From an uncultured Collinsella sp. (lineage in GTDB: Bacteria; Actinomycetota; Coriobacteriia; Coriobacteriales; Coriobacteriaceae): a stretch of DNA of 43,510 bases. The notes under the pieces were generated by a model. It had not been told where the DNA came from. It saw only the letters and a program-made list of their open reading frames with translations, and did not search any database. Shown here in pieces: positions 14,852-24,500 of this stretch. Numbering within the stretch: the first letter of the stretch is position 1; each line of letters opens with the position of its first letter. The DNA is taken from the NCBI GenBank assembly GCA_902464495.1, contig CABQJK010000015.1, positions 1 to 43,510 of the forward strand, given 5' to 3'. Made by a program: the position numbers and the translations under genes.

Positions 14852-16990
14852 ATGGAGGTGCTGGTTGTTGGCAACACCGCATATGTTGACGATGACTTTT
14901 GCGCCAAGGCGTTCCCCGGGGACCACGTTAAGGTCGTCGCTGCCGCGGAAGCGCGCCGCGACGAGTCGTCGCCCCATGCCTCGTGGAAAGAGCTCCTCCA
15001 GCACCTGGATCAGGCCTACGAGTTCGACCGCGTGGTCTACCTGTCTAATTACCTTACCCCGCATACCGATACCGTGGGTGATATCGAGCTGCTGCGCTCG
15101 GTCTTTCGTACGTGCGCGGGTCGCCGGGTCCAACTGCTGTATGTAGCGGGGCCCGCGGGTGCCGAGGGTGCCGCCGATGCCGCGGGGCGAACGGGCAAGG
15201 GCATTATCGCGCACGCAGCAAACGACCTGTGCCGCTACTACGCTGCTCGCGAGGGCGTTCAGACCAAGATCCTGCGCGTGCCGTTCCTGTATACCGCATC
15301 TGCCGCGTTGGAGGACCCGTTTTTGGTGCCGATGCTCGACGCATGCTCAACCGGATCGGCCGCTTTGCAGGGCGCGCAGGATGCGGCGTTTCCCCTGCTG
15401 TGTGCCGAGGAGCTTGCGGTGCTGGTACGCCGTATCTTCGACAGCTGGAATGGTAACTTTGAGACGCTCGACGTAGCCGATACCTTCCATCACACGGTGG
15501 GTGAGGTGGGCGACGCCCTCAAGGCGCTGTTCCCAGGGCTCTCAGTTGCCTATGGCGATTCTGCCGGTTACGCCCTGCCCGCCAGCGACGTCGCTCGCGT
15601 GCGCTATGGCTGGTTTCAGCGCTACGACTTGCTGCGCGATCTCTCGACCATTCAGGCTCGCTGGGATGCTGACCGTGCAAAGAAGGTCAACCCCTTGCGC
15701 GCGGCCATCGACCGCATTCAAATGCGCACGCTGCCTGTCAAATGCCTGGAGACGGCAGCCGCCTGGGTGCTCTTTGAAGTGCTGGAGCGCTTGTTCTCCC
15801 AATCGACCCAGCTCAACGTGCTCGATTATCGCCTGCTCTACGTGGTGCTCATCGGCACGCTGTATGGCTTGGACTTTGGCCTGGTTGCGGCGCTGCTGGC
15901 GTCGGTGGGTTTGGCTGCGAGTTACTTTACTCTGTACGGCTATACCTTCCAGGGCCTGTTCTACGAGCCGTCCAACTGGCTTCCGTTTATTGCGTACTTT
16001 GTTGTGGGTGCCGTGTGCGGCTATGTGCAGCTGCGCAACAGCGAAGCCATTAGGGCGGAGCGCGATCAAAACGAGCTCGTGCGCAACCGCAATACGTTCC
16101 TTACGCAGCTCTACCACGACGCGATCGAGGATAAGCGCGCGTACAGGCGCCAGATCGTGGGTCGCCACGACAGCTTTGGCAAGATCTTTGCCGTGACGCA
16201 GGAGCTCGACGTGTTCAACCCACGCGACATCTATCGCAAGTGCTGCGAGCTTCTGGGCGAGATCCTCGAGAACGATTCGGTGACGATCTACCATGTTTCT
16301 GGCGGAGCATTTGCACGCCTGGTGGCAGCAAGTCCCGCGATTGCCGAAGATGCCGCACGCTCGCTTACGCTTGAGCAGCTTGCGCCCCTTTTGGGCGACG
16401 GGGATCGTTCGAACCTGTGGGTGAACCGCGAGCTGACGCCGGGGCTTCCCATGTTTGGATACACGATCGAGCGTGACGGGGCGCCCGCCGTGTTGATCTT
16501 TGTGCGCTGTGCGGCCCAGAACCAAATGACGCTCTATTACCAAAACCTGTTCCGCATCTTGTGCGGCCTGGTCGAAAGCGCGCTGGGCCGTGCCTTTGAC
16601 TATGAGGCGGTGGCACAGGATAAACGCTGCGTTGACGGCACTTGCGTGCTCAAGCAGGCTGCCTTTGGCCAAGAGCTCGCGGCCGAGCAGGCGCTGGCAG
16701 ATGGCAAGATGGGCAGCTTTTTGCTCCTGCGCGTGGTACCGGGCATGGAGCCTGTCGGCGAGCTGGTGGGCGCAATTGGGTCGGCAATCCGCGAGAGCGA
16801 TGCGGCGGGCTTGGTCGACGGCGACGTGCTTTACTTGCTTATGCGCCAGGCAAAGGCGTGCGATCTGCCCATTATTCGCGAGCGCCTGAGCGCAAAGCAG
16901 ATTGCGGTGGAGCCCGTCGACGGCGAGGACATCGTGGCGCTGCTGCAACACATTGGTGACACCGGTGACGGTGAGGGGGATGACGCTTGA
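14852..16990 (+). CDS. pelD: PelD-like c-di-GMP receptor with N-terminal epimerase-like domain, 712 aa
   Basis: Residues 1 to about 280 resemble an extended SDR sugar epimerase (EVLVVGNTAYV at the start, KILRVPFLYT later), but the glycine-rich NAD loop and the Tyr-x3-Lys pair are not visible, so it is probably inactive. Then come about four membrane segments (VLFEVLERLF, LLYVVLIGTLYGLDFGLVAA, LAASYF, FIAYFVVGAVCGYVQL), a coiled segment, a GAF-like part and a degenerate GGDEF domain: RESD at 647-650, five residues, then DGDVL instead of GGDEF. The RxxD is the c-di-GMP I-site, as in Pseudomonas PelD. It should sit in the membrane and switch on Pel polymerisation. First gene of a nine-overlap style operon; the epimerase-like part recalls the separate PelX protein of other species. 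Confidence 0.85.
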   Translation: MEVLVVGNTAYVDDDFCAKAFPGDHVKVVAAAEARRDESSPHASWKELLQHLDQAYEFDRVVYLSNYLTPHTDTVGDIELLRSVFRTCAGRRVQLLYVAGPAGAEGAADAAGRTGKGIIAHAANDLCRYYAAREGVQTKILRVPFLYTASAALEDPFLVPMLDACSTGSAALQGAQDAAFPLLCAEELAVLVRRIFDSWNGNFETLDVADTFHHTVGEVGDALKALFPGLSVAYGDSAGYALPASDVARVRYGWFQRYDLLRDLSTIQARWDADRAKKVNPLRAAIDRIQMRTLPVKCLETAAAWVLFEVLERLFSQSTQLNVLDYRLLYVVLIGTLYGLDFGLVAALLASVGLAASYFTLYGYTFQGLFYEPSNWLPFIAYFVVGAVCGYVQLRNSEAIRAERDQNELVRNRNTFLTQLYHDAIEDKRAYRRQIVGRHDSFGKIFAVTQELDVFNPRDIYRKCCELLGEILENDSVTIYHVSGGAFARLVAASPAIAEDAARSLTLEQLAPLLGDGDRSNLWVNRELTPGLPMFGYTIERDGAPAVLIFVRCAAQNQMTLYYQNLFRILCGLVESALGRAFDYEAVAQDKRCVDGTCVLKQAAFGQELAAEQALADGKMGSFLLLRVVPGMEPVGELVGAIGSAIRESDAAGLVDGDVLYLLMRQAKACDLPIIRERLSAKQIAVEPVDGEDIVALLQHIGDTGDGEGDDA

Positions 16991-17892
16991 TCTCGCTTGT
17001 CGTTGCTGCCGTCTTGCTGTTGATTCATTCGCTGGTTTGCCTGGTACTGTGGACGCTTATGAAGTTGGGCCTGCTGCCGGTGCGCGGGCATATGCTGGCT
17101 GTGATAGCGCTGGTGCCGCTGTGGGGCCCGTTGCTGGTGGTTCTGCTATCGGTCCGCGGCGCGGTGTTTGGCGAGGGGCTGAAAGAGTCTGCGCTGGAGT
17201 CGCTGCGCTTCAACGACGACCTGCATCGCAGCATCCTAGTGCACGAACGTGATGCCGATGCAGGCGTAGTGCCGCTCGAGGAGGCGCTCATCGTCAACGA
17301 CCCGGCAGAACGGCGCCGCCTCATGCTCTCCATGCTCACCGAGGAGCCCGACGCGTACCTGGCGCAGCTGCAGGCGGCTAAGCTTAACGACGACGTTGAG
17401 GTGGCTCACTATGCCGCGACGGCGGTGGCGCAGATCTCCAAGGAGTCCGACCTTAAACTGCAGCAGCTGGAGCGTGCCTTTAAGACGGACCCGAGCGCGC
17501 AAAACCTCAACGAATACTGCGATTTTCTTGGTGAATACTTGGGCTCGGGCTTGGCCGAGGGGCGCGTGGCTCAGATTCAGCGCCAACAGTACGCGCGCCT
17601 GCTTGCGCGTCGCTGCGAGCGCGAGGACACCCTTGAGCTTCGCATTCGATACGCGACGGCGCTGGCCGATGTCGGACAGATCGACGAGGCGCAGACCGTG
17701 ACCGACCAGCTGGTGTTCGATGTGCCCGAGGAGCAGGAGGTTTGGATGCTTTGTCTGCGCCTTGCGGTGATGCGCCGCGACGGTGACGAGGTCCACCGCG
17801 TGATCGATGCGATTGACAAACAGCATGTATACTTGAGCGCCGCCAACCGCGAGGAACTGGCGTTTTGGCGCAACGGAGAGGAGGCCCGATGA
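16987..17892 (+). CDS. pelE: PelE-like membrane TPR protein, 301 aa
   Basis: The TTG at 16987 overlaps the pelD stop by four bases (TTGA), typical translational coupling. Two membrane segments at the N-terminus (LVVAAVLLLIHSLVCLVLW and HMLAVIALVPLWGPLLVVLL) are followed by a cytosolic part made of helical pairs that look like TPR repeats, with Ala/Leu-rich helices such as VAHYAATAVAQI, LNEYCDFLGEYL and LRIRYATALADVGQIDEAQT. This is the layout of PelE, which binds PelD and helps assemble the synthase at the membrane. Assigned mostly by architecture and position, since PelE sequences are poorly conserved. Confidence 0.78.
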   Translation: MISLVVAAVLLLIHSLVCLVLWTLMKLGLLPVRGHMLAVIALVPLWGPLLVVLLSVRGAVFGEGLKESALESLRFNDDLHRSILVHERDADAGVVPLEEALIVNDPAERRRLMLSMLTEEPDAYLAQLQAAKLNDDVEVAHYAATAVAQISKESDLKLQQLERAFKTDPSAQNLNEYCDFLGEYLGSGLAEGRVAQIQRQQYARLLARRCEREDTLELRIRYATALADVGQIDEAQTVTDQLVFDVPEEQEVWMLCLRLAVMRRDGDEVHRVIDAIDKQHVYLSAANREELAFWRNGEEAR

Positions 17893-19769
17893 GCGTGGTG
17901 CAGTATATCCGCGACCGTGCGGGCCATTTTCGCTGGATGGGGCTGCTTGTGGTGTGGGCGGTCTTTATTGCCATGGCGGCCGTGCTGCTGGTGGAGCGCG
18001 CCGGCGTACAGTACAGTGCGGGCCAGCATAAGCTGGGGATGCTTGCCGCCAACGATGCGGTGCCGGCTTCCTCGGCTATATTTGGCCAAAAGCCCACGTG
18101 CCTGGTCATTACCGATTCCGATCAAGCTGGTGTCGAGGGCGTAAAGGAGCAGTTCGAACAGATCCTGCTCGACATGAAGATCGCGCACCGCGACGTGGAC
18201 CTTGCCCTGGACGGCGCGGATGCCATTCCCTCGCTGACTTCCTACGATCGCGTGATTTTGCTCATGCCGTCGCTCGATGGGCTCGGTACGTACCTGAGCG
18301 ACATTATGAGTTGGGTGAGTGCCGGTGGTTCGCTTATGCTCGCCATGCCTCCGGATAACTCGAGCTATCTGCAAGTGATTGCCCCCAAGCTTGGCATTGA
18401 ATCGGCTGGATATGACTATGTAAAAGCCGAGAGCATTGTGCCGAGCGAGGACTTTATGCTGGGCGGAGGAGAGCGCTACGAGCTCTCGGACCCCTTCGAT
18501 TCGTCGCTTTCGGTTTCGCTGCGCGAGACGGCTCGTGTGTGGGCTAAGACCAGCGATGCGGGCGCCCCGCTCATTTGGTCGAATGACTGCGGTAGCGGGC
18601 GCACCGTGGTGTGCAATATCGGTATCTACGACAAGGTCATGCGCGGTTTTTACGCCGCGGCGATCAGCCTGCTGGGCGATGCCACGGCCTATCCGGTCAT
18701 CAACAGCGCTGTCTTTTATCTGGATGACTTTCCCAGTCCCGTGCCCTCGGGCGACGGCACCTACATCAAGCGCGACTACGGGCTTTCCATTGCCGACTTT
18801 TATACCAAGGTCTGGTGGCCCGATCTGCAAAAGCTCGCGCAAAAATACGGCATTCGCTATACCGGCGTGATGATCGAAAACTACGAGGACACGGTCAACC
18901 AGACCGAGCCCGCGCGCCAGGCCGATACCACGCAGTTCCGCTACTTTGGCGGCATGCTGCTGCAGATGGGCGGAGAGCTGGGTTTCCACGGCTACAACCA
19001 TCAGCCGCTGGCGCTCTGGGATACCGACTATGGCACACTGTACGACTACAAGACGTGGAAGAACAAGGAGACGCTCGTCGCATCGCTCAACGAGCTTATA
19101 GCCTTCCAGGACGAGGTACTGCCCAACGCGCACGGCTCGGTCTACGTGCCGCCGTCGAATATCCTTTCGGCCCGCGCTCGCAAGCTTATCGGCACCGATG
19201 TTCCGCGCATTAAGACCATCGCCAGTACGTATTTTGAGGACGGCACCGACCTGCCGTACGTGCAGGAGTTTGGCGTGGCGAGCGATGGCATTGTGGAACA
19301 ACCGCGAATTGTCTCGGGCGGCATGGTCGACGATTCCTATATGCGCCTTGCTGCCGTATCCGAGCTCAACATGCACTATGTGAGCACGCACTTTATGCAC
19401 CCGGACGACCTGCTCGATCCCGATCGCGGCGCTAAGGAGGGCTGGGAGGTCTACAAGGGCGGCTTGACCGACTACCTGGACTGGCTTACCAAGTCTGCGC
19501 CCGACCTGCGGCGCCAGACCGGTTCGGAATGCTCGGGCGCCATCCAGCGTTTTTCGTCCGTGACGGTGAGCGTGGATACCAGCGCGGATTCCTGGACGCT
19601 CAGCCTGGGCAATTTCCACGACGAGGCTTGGCTCATGTTCCGCGCCAACAACGGCGAGCCGGGTGCAGTCGCGGGTGGCGAGATTAGGCATCTGACGGGC
19701 GATCTTTACCTGGTTAAAGCCACGGACAAGACGGTGACCATTGCACGCAAGGAGGGTGGCGACAAATGA
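17889..19769 (+). CDS. pelA: PelA-type polysaccharide deacetylase, membrane anchored, 626 aa
   Basis: The ATG at 17889 (after GAGGAGG) overlaps the pelE stop as ATGA; a frame from 17865 is open but not needed. One N-terminal membrane segment (GLLVVWAVFIAMAAVLLVE) anchors it with the bulk outside. The middle is a DUF2194/NodB-like deacetylase: YLDDFPSPVP near residue 278 gives the catalytic Asp pair and FHGYNHQP near 365 the H-x4-H-like metal ligands; YVPPSNILS follows. A C-terminal beta-rich region closes the protein. It matches the deacetylase half of PelA as found in Gram-positive pel operons, without the glycoside-hydrolase domain of the Pseudomonas protein. It should remove acetyl groups from the N-acetylgalactosamine-rich Pel polymer. 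Confidence 0.84.
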   Translation: MSVVQYIRDRAGHFRWMGLLVVWAVFIAMAAVLLVERAGVQYSAGQHKLGMLAANDAVPASSAIFGQKPTCLVITDSDQAGVEGVKEQFEQILLDMKIAHRDVDLALDGADAIPSLTSYDRVILLMPSLDGLGTYLSDIMSWVSAGGSLMLAMPPDNSSYLQVIAPKLGIESAGYDYVKAESIVPSEDFMLGGGERYELSDPFDSSLSVSLRETARVWAKTSDAGAPLIWSNDCGSGRTVVCNIGIYDKVMRGFYAAAISLLGDATAYPVINSAVFYLDDFPSPVPSGDGTYIKRDYGLSIADFYTKVWWPDLQKLAQKYGIRYTGVMIENYEDTVNQTEPARQADTTQFRYFGGMLLQMGGELGFHGYNHQPLALWDTDYGTLYDYKTWKNKETLVASLNELIAFQDEVLPNAHGSVYVPPSNILSARARKLIGTDVPRIKTIASTYFEDGTDLPYVQEFGVASDGIVEQPRIVSGGMVDDSYMRLAAVSELNMHYVSTHFMHPDDLLDPDRGAKEGWEVYKGGLTDYLDWLTKSAPDLRRQTGSECSGAIQRFSSVTVSVDTSADSWTLSLGNFHDEAWLMFRANNGEPGAVAGGEIRHLTGDLYLVKATDKTVTIARKEGGDK

Positions 19770-21193
19770 GAATCTGTTTGGTACTCGAGGGTTGCTACCC
19801 CTATGTGCACGGCGGCGTATCTACCTGGATGCATGGCTATATCCAGGCCATGCCCGAGCACGAGTTTGTGCTGTGGGTGATTGGCGCGCATGCTGCCGAC
19901 CGCGGCAAGTTTGTCTACGAGCTGCCCGGCAACGTGGTCGAGGTACACGAGGTATTTCTGGACGATGCCCTGCGGCTTTCGGGCGAGCAAGAAGAGGCCG
20001 ACTTTAACGCCCGCGAGCGCGAGGCGCTGCGCCGCCTGGTGTCGCTCTCCAATCCGGACTGGGACGTGCTATTCGATATCTTCCAGCGCCGTCGCGTGCA
20101 TCCGCTCTCGTTTTTGCAGAGCCGCGCCTTTATGGATATCTTTCGCGACGTGTGCCTGGCCGAGTACCCATACACGCCCTTTGCCGATGCATTCCACACC
20201 ATGCGCTCCATGCTGCTGCCCGTGCTCTACCTTCTGGGCAGCGAGGTGCCGGTGGCCGATGTGTATCACGCCATCTCGACCGGCTACGGCGGCCTGCTCG
20301 CCTGCCTGGGCTCGAGCGTTCACCAGGCTCCGGTGCTGCTGACCGAGCACGGCATTTATACCCGCGAGCGCGAGGAAGAGATCATTCGCGCCGACTGGGT
20401 GGTGCCGTCGTTTAAGGACCGCTGGATTCGCTTTTTCTACCTGCTTTCGGAGGAGATCTACCGCCGCGCCTTCCGCGTGACGAGCTTGTTCCATAACGCC
20501 CGCAAGACGCAGATCGATATGGGCTGCGATGCTGACAAATGCCTGGTCATCCCCAACGGCATCCAGTTCGACCGCTTTAAGGACATTCCCTTAAAGCCCG
20601 ATGACGGCTGGGTGGACATTGGCGCGGTGGTGCGCCTGGCGCCCATCAAGGACGTCAAGACCATGATCTATGCCTTCTTTGAGCTGCACGAGCGCCTGCC
20701 CAAGGTGCGTCTGCACATCATGGGTGGCGTGGATGACGAGGAGTACGGAGCCGAGTGCCATGCGCTCGTCGATACCCTGGGCGTGCGCGATCTGATCTTT
20801 ACCGGGCGCGTCAACGTGGTCGAGTACATGGAAAAGCTCGACTTTACCATTTTGACGAGCATCTCCGAGGGCCAGCCGCTCAGCGTGCTGGAGTCGCTTG
20901 CAGCGCGCCGCCCCTGCGTGACGACCGAGGTGGGCTGCTGCCGCGAGCTGCTCGAAGGCGCCCCGGGCGATGACTTTGGCGTGGCAGGTTTTTTGACGCC
21001 GCCCATGTATCGCAAGGGCTTGGCCGATGCCATGGAGCGCATGTGCGTGAGCCGCGCCCGCCGTATCGAGATGGGGGAGCGCGGCCAGCGTCGTGTTGCC
21101 ACGTACTTTTTGCACGAGCAGATGCTCGCCAACTATCGCGCGCTGTACGACGAGACGGCGCGTTCGTTTGACCTGCCCAGAGAGGGGGAGTAG
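19766..21193 (+). CDS. pelF: PelF glycosyltransferase (GT4), 475 aa
   Basis: The start overlaps the preceding stop (ATGA) and has AGGAGGG upstream. It begins MRICLVLEGCYPYVHGGVS with the glycine turn of GT-B enzymes; VYHAISTGYGGLLACLG, LTEHGIYTREREEEI and the C-terminal TSISEGQPLSVLESLAARRP contain the donor-binding Glu-x7-Glu pattern of family GT4. PelF is the soluble transferase that polymerises Pel from UDP-sugars and works with the membrane protein PelG. Full length and closely matching the family, so I am sure of this call. Confidence 0.93.
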   Translation: MRICLVLEGCYPYVHGGVSTWMHGYIQAMPEHEFVLWVIGAHAADRGKFVYELPGNVVEVHEVFLDDALRLSGEQEEADFNAREREALRRLVSLSNPDWDVLFDIFQRRRVHPLSFLQSRAFMDIFRDVCLAEYPYTPFADAFHTMRSMLLPVLYLLGSEVPVADVYHAISTGYGGLLACLGSSVHQAPVLLTEHGIYTREREEEIIRADWVVPSFKDRWIRFFYLLSEEIYRRAFRVTSLFHNARKTQIDMGCDADKCLVIPNGIQFDRFKDIPLKPDDGWVDIGAVVRLAPIKDVKTMIYAFFELHERLPKVRLHIMGGVDDEEYGAECHALVDTLGVRDLIFTGRVNVVEYMEKLDFTILTSISEGQPLSVLESLAARRPCVTTEVGCCRELLEGAPGDDFGVAGFLTPPMYRKGLADAMERMCVSRARRIEMGERGQRRVATYFLHEQMLANYRALYDETARSFDLPREGE

Positions 21194-21196
21194 CCG

Positions 21197-22741
21197 GTGG
21201 CCGGAATCGGTTTTGAGCTCAAGCGCCTGTTTAGGCGCAAGGGTCTGTTTGCCACGATGCGCGCCTATGGCTACGCCGGCATTGTGTGCACGGGTCCCAT
21301 GCTGCTGGGCGTGCTGCTCCAGGTTGGTATCTTGGTGCTGTGCGGTCTGTGGGGTGTGGGCCGCGCCAACCAGGATCTGCTGGTGTGCATGGTGACCTAT
21401 ACGCTGCTGGCATCGCTCACGCTCACAAGCTTTTTCTCCATGCCGGTCACGCGCTTTTTGGCCGACATGCTCTTTGCCGAGCGCGAGGATGAGATCTTGC
21501 CTTCGTTTTGGGGATCTAATGCCATCATGCTCGTTGCGGGCACCGTGCTCTACGGCGTCTTTTTGCTGTTCTCGGGCGCCACGCTGCTGCAGGGGCTGCT
21601 GTGCCTGTGGCTGTTCAACATTATGATCGTCAACTGGAACGGTATGAGTTACCTCACGGCCATCAAGGATTACCGCGGTATCCTGTGCAGCTTTGCGGCT
21701 GCCATTGGTGTGGCGTGCCTGTGCGCCCTGGCCGCGCTGGCACTGGGGCTGCCGCCGGTCGAGGGCCTGTTGGCGTCAATCGCCCTAGGCTACGGCGTCA
21801 TGCTTGCCTGGGATGTGGTACTGCTGTACCGGTATTTTCCACAGAGTGATCGGAGTCCCTGGCGTTTTTTGCGTTGGCTCGACCAATTTATGCCGCTTGC
21901 ACTTACGGGGCTGTTTACCAACTTGGGGCTTTTCGCGCACCTGGTTATTATCTGGGCGGGCCCTATTGGCGTGCAGATCAAAGGCCTGTTTTACGGGGCT
22001 CCTTACCATGACGTTCCGGCACTCATTGCGTTTTTGACCACACTCGTCACGACCGTCAACTTTGTTGTGTCGGTCGAGGTCAATTTCTATCCGCGCTACC
22101 GTGACTACTACAGCCTGTTTAACGACGGCGGCGTGGTGGGCGATATTGTGGTGGCCGAGGAGGAGATGCTCTCCACGCTCAACAGCGAACTGCGCTTTTG
22201 CGCGCTCAAGCAGCTGTTTGTGACCGCGGCGGTCATCTCGCTCGAGACCACAGTGCTCTCGGCCCTGCCGCTGGGCTTTAACAATCTGATGCACGGGTAT
22301 TTTCGCACGTTATGCGTAGGCTACGGCCTGTATGCCGTGGGCAACACGATCCTGCTTATCTTGCTGTACTTTACCGACTACAAGGGAGCCGTTCTGGCCT
22401 CGGGCCTGTTTGCCGGTGTGGCAGGGCTGGCGACCGCCGTGTCGTTGCTTTTGCCGCAGCAGTTTTACGGCTTTGGCTTTTTGTTGGGTGCGGTGGTGTT
22501 TTTTATCGTGGCCCTGCTGCGGCTCGATACCTATACCGCCAACTTGCCGTATCGTATCCTGAGCCAGCAGCCCATTGTAGCGACCGACAAAACGGGTCGC
22601 TTTACACAGCTGGGCCGCATGCTCGACCGTGCCGAACAGCGCTATGAGGAAGGCCGCCATAAGGGTGAGCCGCACGGCGCGTTTCAGCGCGCAGTAGTTC
22701 GCGTGTACCGTAACCATTGGGGAGGTTCTGATGATCGATAA
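21197..22741 (+). CDS. pelG: PelG polysaccharide transporter, 514 aa
   Basis: Starts at a GTG (21197) four bases behind pelF, with GAGGGGGAG upstream. The N-terminus MAGIGFELKRLFRRKGL is the PelG signature, followed by about twelve membrane segments (for example MLLGVLLQVGILVLCGLWGV, LIAFLTTLVTTVNFVVSVEV, YGFGFLLGAVVFFIVALL) in a MATE/flippase-like arrangement. PelG moves the growing polymer across the membrane together with PelD, PelE and PelF. The C-terminal 60 residues are cytosolic and charged. The 3' end overlaps the CotH gene by 11 bases. Confidence 0.92.
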   Translation: MAGIGFELKRLFRRKGLFATMRAYGYAGIVCTGPMLLGVLLQVGILVLCGLWGVGRANQDLLVCMVTYTLLASLTLTSFFSMPVTRFLADMLFAEREDEILPSFWGSNAIMLVAGTVLYGVFLLFSGATLLQGLLCLWLFNIMIVNWNGMSYLTAIKDYRGILCSFAAAIGVACLCALAALALGLPPVEGLLASIALGYGVMLAWDVVLLYRYFPQSDRSPWRFLRWLDQFMPLALTGLFTNLGLFAHLVIIWAGPIGVQIKGLFYGAPYHDVPALIAFLTTLVTTVNFVVSVEVNFYPRYRDYYSLFNDGGVVGDIVVAEEEMLSTLNSELRFCALKQLFVTAAVISLETTVLSALPLGFNNLMHGYFRTLCVGYGLYAVGNTILLILLYFTDYKGAVLASGLFAGVAGLATAVSLLLPQQFYGFGFLLGAVVFFIVALLRLDTYTANLPYRILSQQPIVATDKTGRFTQLGRMLDRAEQRYEEGRHKGEPHGAFQRAVVRVYRNHWGGSDDR

Positions 22742-24500
22742 GTTGATGTCTCGCCGCTGCCTGATCGAGGCGGCTGCCGGCGCGCTGCTGCTTTCGGGCT
22801 GCTCATCTCAGGACGAATCCTCGACCAAAAAGGTCAAAAAGCAGGGCAAGATTAAAAAGGCCGAGGCCTCCGACCAGTCCAAGCACCTGCGCGATAAGGA
22901 CGAGCTGTACGAGGTCTACGACGACTCGGGCATTGTGACTATGTACCTGACGGTCTCGCGCGGCAACAGCTCCGAGAACACCGATCACAGCTGGGCCGAG
23001 ATCAACACGTACTCGGTGTATGACTATGCCGACATGGGCGTGACGCGCTATCAGGTTATGGGCCTGCTGCAGGCGGGCGACGAAGACGGCCCGGTGGCCG
23101 GCGAGGTTGGCTATGGCGAGGAAGCGCCCAATGCCACCGTGCAGGTGCGCGGCCAGACGTCGAGCTCCTACACGCAAAAGAATTACAAGGTGGAGCTCAA
23201 AAAAGGCAAGGGCACCTGGCGCCAACAGCGCGCGATTGCGCTCAACAAGCACATGGGCGAGGGTATGCGTTTTCGCAACAAGATGGCCTACGACCTTATC
23301 CGCGGGATTCCCCAGATGATGGGCCTGCGCACGCAGTTTGTGCATCTGTGGGTGTGCGACCAGACCGAAAAGTCCAACGATACCTTTGAGGACTACGGCC
23401 TGTTTACGCAGGTGGAGCAGCTCAACAAGACGGCGCTTAAGGCACATGGCCTGGATAAGAGCGGGCACCTGTACAAGGTGAACAGCTTTGATTTCCATCG
23501 CTACGAGGACACCATTAAACTTGCCGACGATCCCGACTACAACCAAGCAAGCTTTGAGGGCTTGCTCGAGATCAAGGGCGATTCCGACCACACCAAGCTC
23601 ATTGAGATGCTCGACGCGCTCAACGACGATTCGCAAAAGATCGACGACGTGCTCGACACCTACTTTGATACCGAGAACCTCGTGTATTGGTTGGCGTTTC
23701 AGATCTTGACGGGTAATTGCGATACGCAGAACCGCAACTGCTATCTGTACAGTCCGCTTAACTCCAAGGTCTGGTACATCCTGGATTGGGACAACGACGG
23801 TATGCTGCGCAAGCTGGAGCTTTCTCTTGCCGGGTTCTCGGACTATGCGAGTTGGGAGCGCGGCGTAAGCAACTACTGGGGCAACGTGCTATTCAATCGT
23901 GCGCTGCGCAGTAAATCGTTCCGCAGTGAGCTCGACCGCGCCGTAAAGGACCTGCGCTCGTATATGACCGAGACACGCCTGGCCAAGATGATTAAACATT
24001 ATCGTGAGGTTACCGAATCGCTGGTCTTTGCTTTGCCCGATATCGACAACCTGCCTGTCACCAAGGACGAATACGAGCAGATTGCCGCGGCGATTCCCTC
24101 CGAGATCGAGGAGAACTATAAGAGCTTTCGCGAGAGCTATAAAAAGCCCATGCCGTTCTACATTGGCGTGCCGCAGATCGATAACGGTAAGCTGCGCATT
24201 AACTGGGATGCGTCCTACGACTTTGAGGCGCGCGGCATTCGCTATACCGTGGAGCTGGCGCGCGACTATGCCATCAAGGACGTGTTTTTTAAGGCCGAGG
24301 ACGTGCTACTGCCCGAGGTGACCTGCGATGCGCCCGATACCGGCCAGTATTTTGTGCGCGTGCGCGCCACCAACTCAGACGGCTATATACAAGATGCGTT
24401 TGACTACTATGTGACCGACGACGGCAAGCACTACGGCATGAAGTGTTTTTACGTGCAAGACGGCGGTAAGGTTGTGGAGGACACGTATGAGGAGGGCTAG
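22731..24500 (+). CDS. CotH-kinase family lipoprotein, 589 aa
   Basis: The ATG at 22731 follows GGGGAGG. A lipoprotein signal ends in LLLSGCSS (lipid-carrying Cys near residue 24), then a Lys-rich linker. The core is a CotH-type protein kinase-like domain: VQVRGQTSSSYTQKNYKVEL, MRFRNKMAYDLIRG, GLFTQVEQLNK, and the catalytic region TGNCDTQNRNCYLY with WYILDWDNDGML (metal-binding Asp residues). A C-terminal fibronectin-like beta domain ends the protein. CotH proteins phosphorylate spore-coat or surface proteins; outside the membrane the substrate here could be a protein tied to the Pel matrix. Coupled to pelG by an 11-base overlap. Confidence 0.87.
   Translation: MIDKLMSRRCLIEAAAGALLLSGCSSQDESSTKKVKKQGKIKKAEASDQSKHLRDKDELYEVYDDSGIVTMYLTVSRGNSSENTDHSWAEINTYSVYDYADMGVTRYQVMGLLQAGDEDGPVAGEVGYGEEAPNATVQVRGQTSSSYTQKNYKVELKKGKGTWRQQRAIALNKHMGEGMRFRNKMAYDLIRGIPQMMGLRTQFVHLWVCDQTEKSNDTFEDYGLFTQVEQLNKTALKAHGLDKSGHLYKVNSFDFHRYEDTIKLADDPDYNQASFEGLLEIKGDSDHTKLIEMLDALNDDSQKIDDVLDTYFDTENLVYWLAFQILTGNCDTQNRNCYLYSPLNSKVWYILDWDNDGMLRKLELSLAGFSDYASWERGVSNYWGNVLFNRALRSKSFRSELDRAVKDLRSYMTETRLAKMIKHYREVTESLVFALPDIDNLPVTKDEYEQIAAAIPSEIEENYKSFRESYKKPMPFYIGVPQIDNGKLRINWDASYDFEARGIRYTVELARDYAIKDVFFKAEDVLLPEVTCDAPDTGQYFVRVRATNSDGYIQDAFDYYVTDDGKHYGMKCFYVQDGGKVVEDTYEEG

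Noticed and set aside
15542..16951. Long minus-strand ORFs opposite pelD and also opposite pelA, leuS, nusA and infB
   Set aside because: High-GC codon bias produces long antisense open frames; they have no family motifs and no binding sites, while the plus-strand genes are certain.
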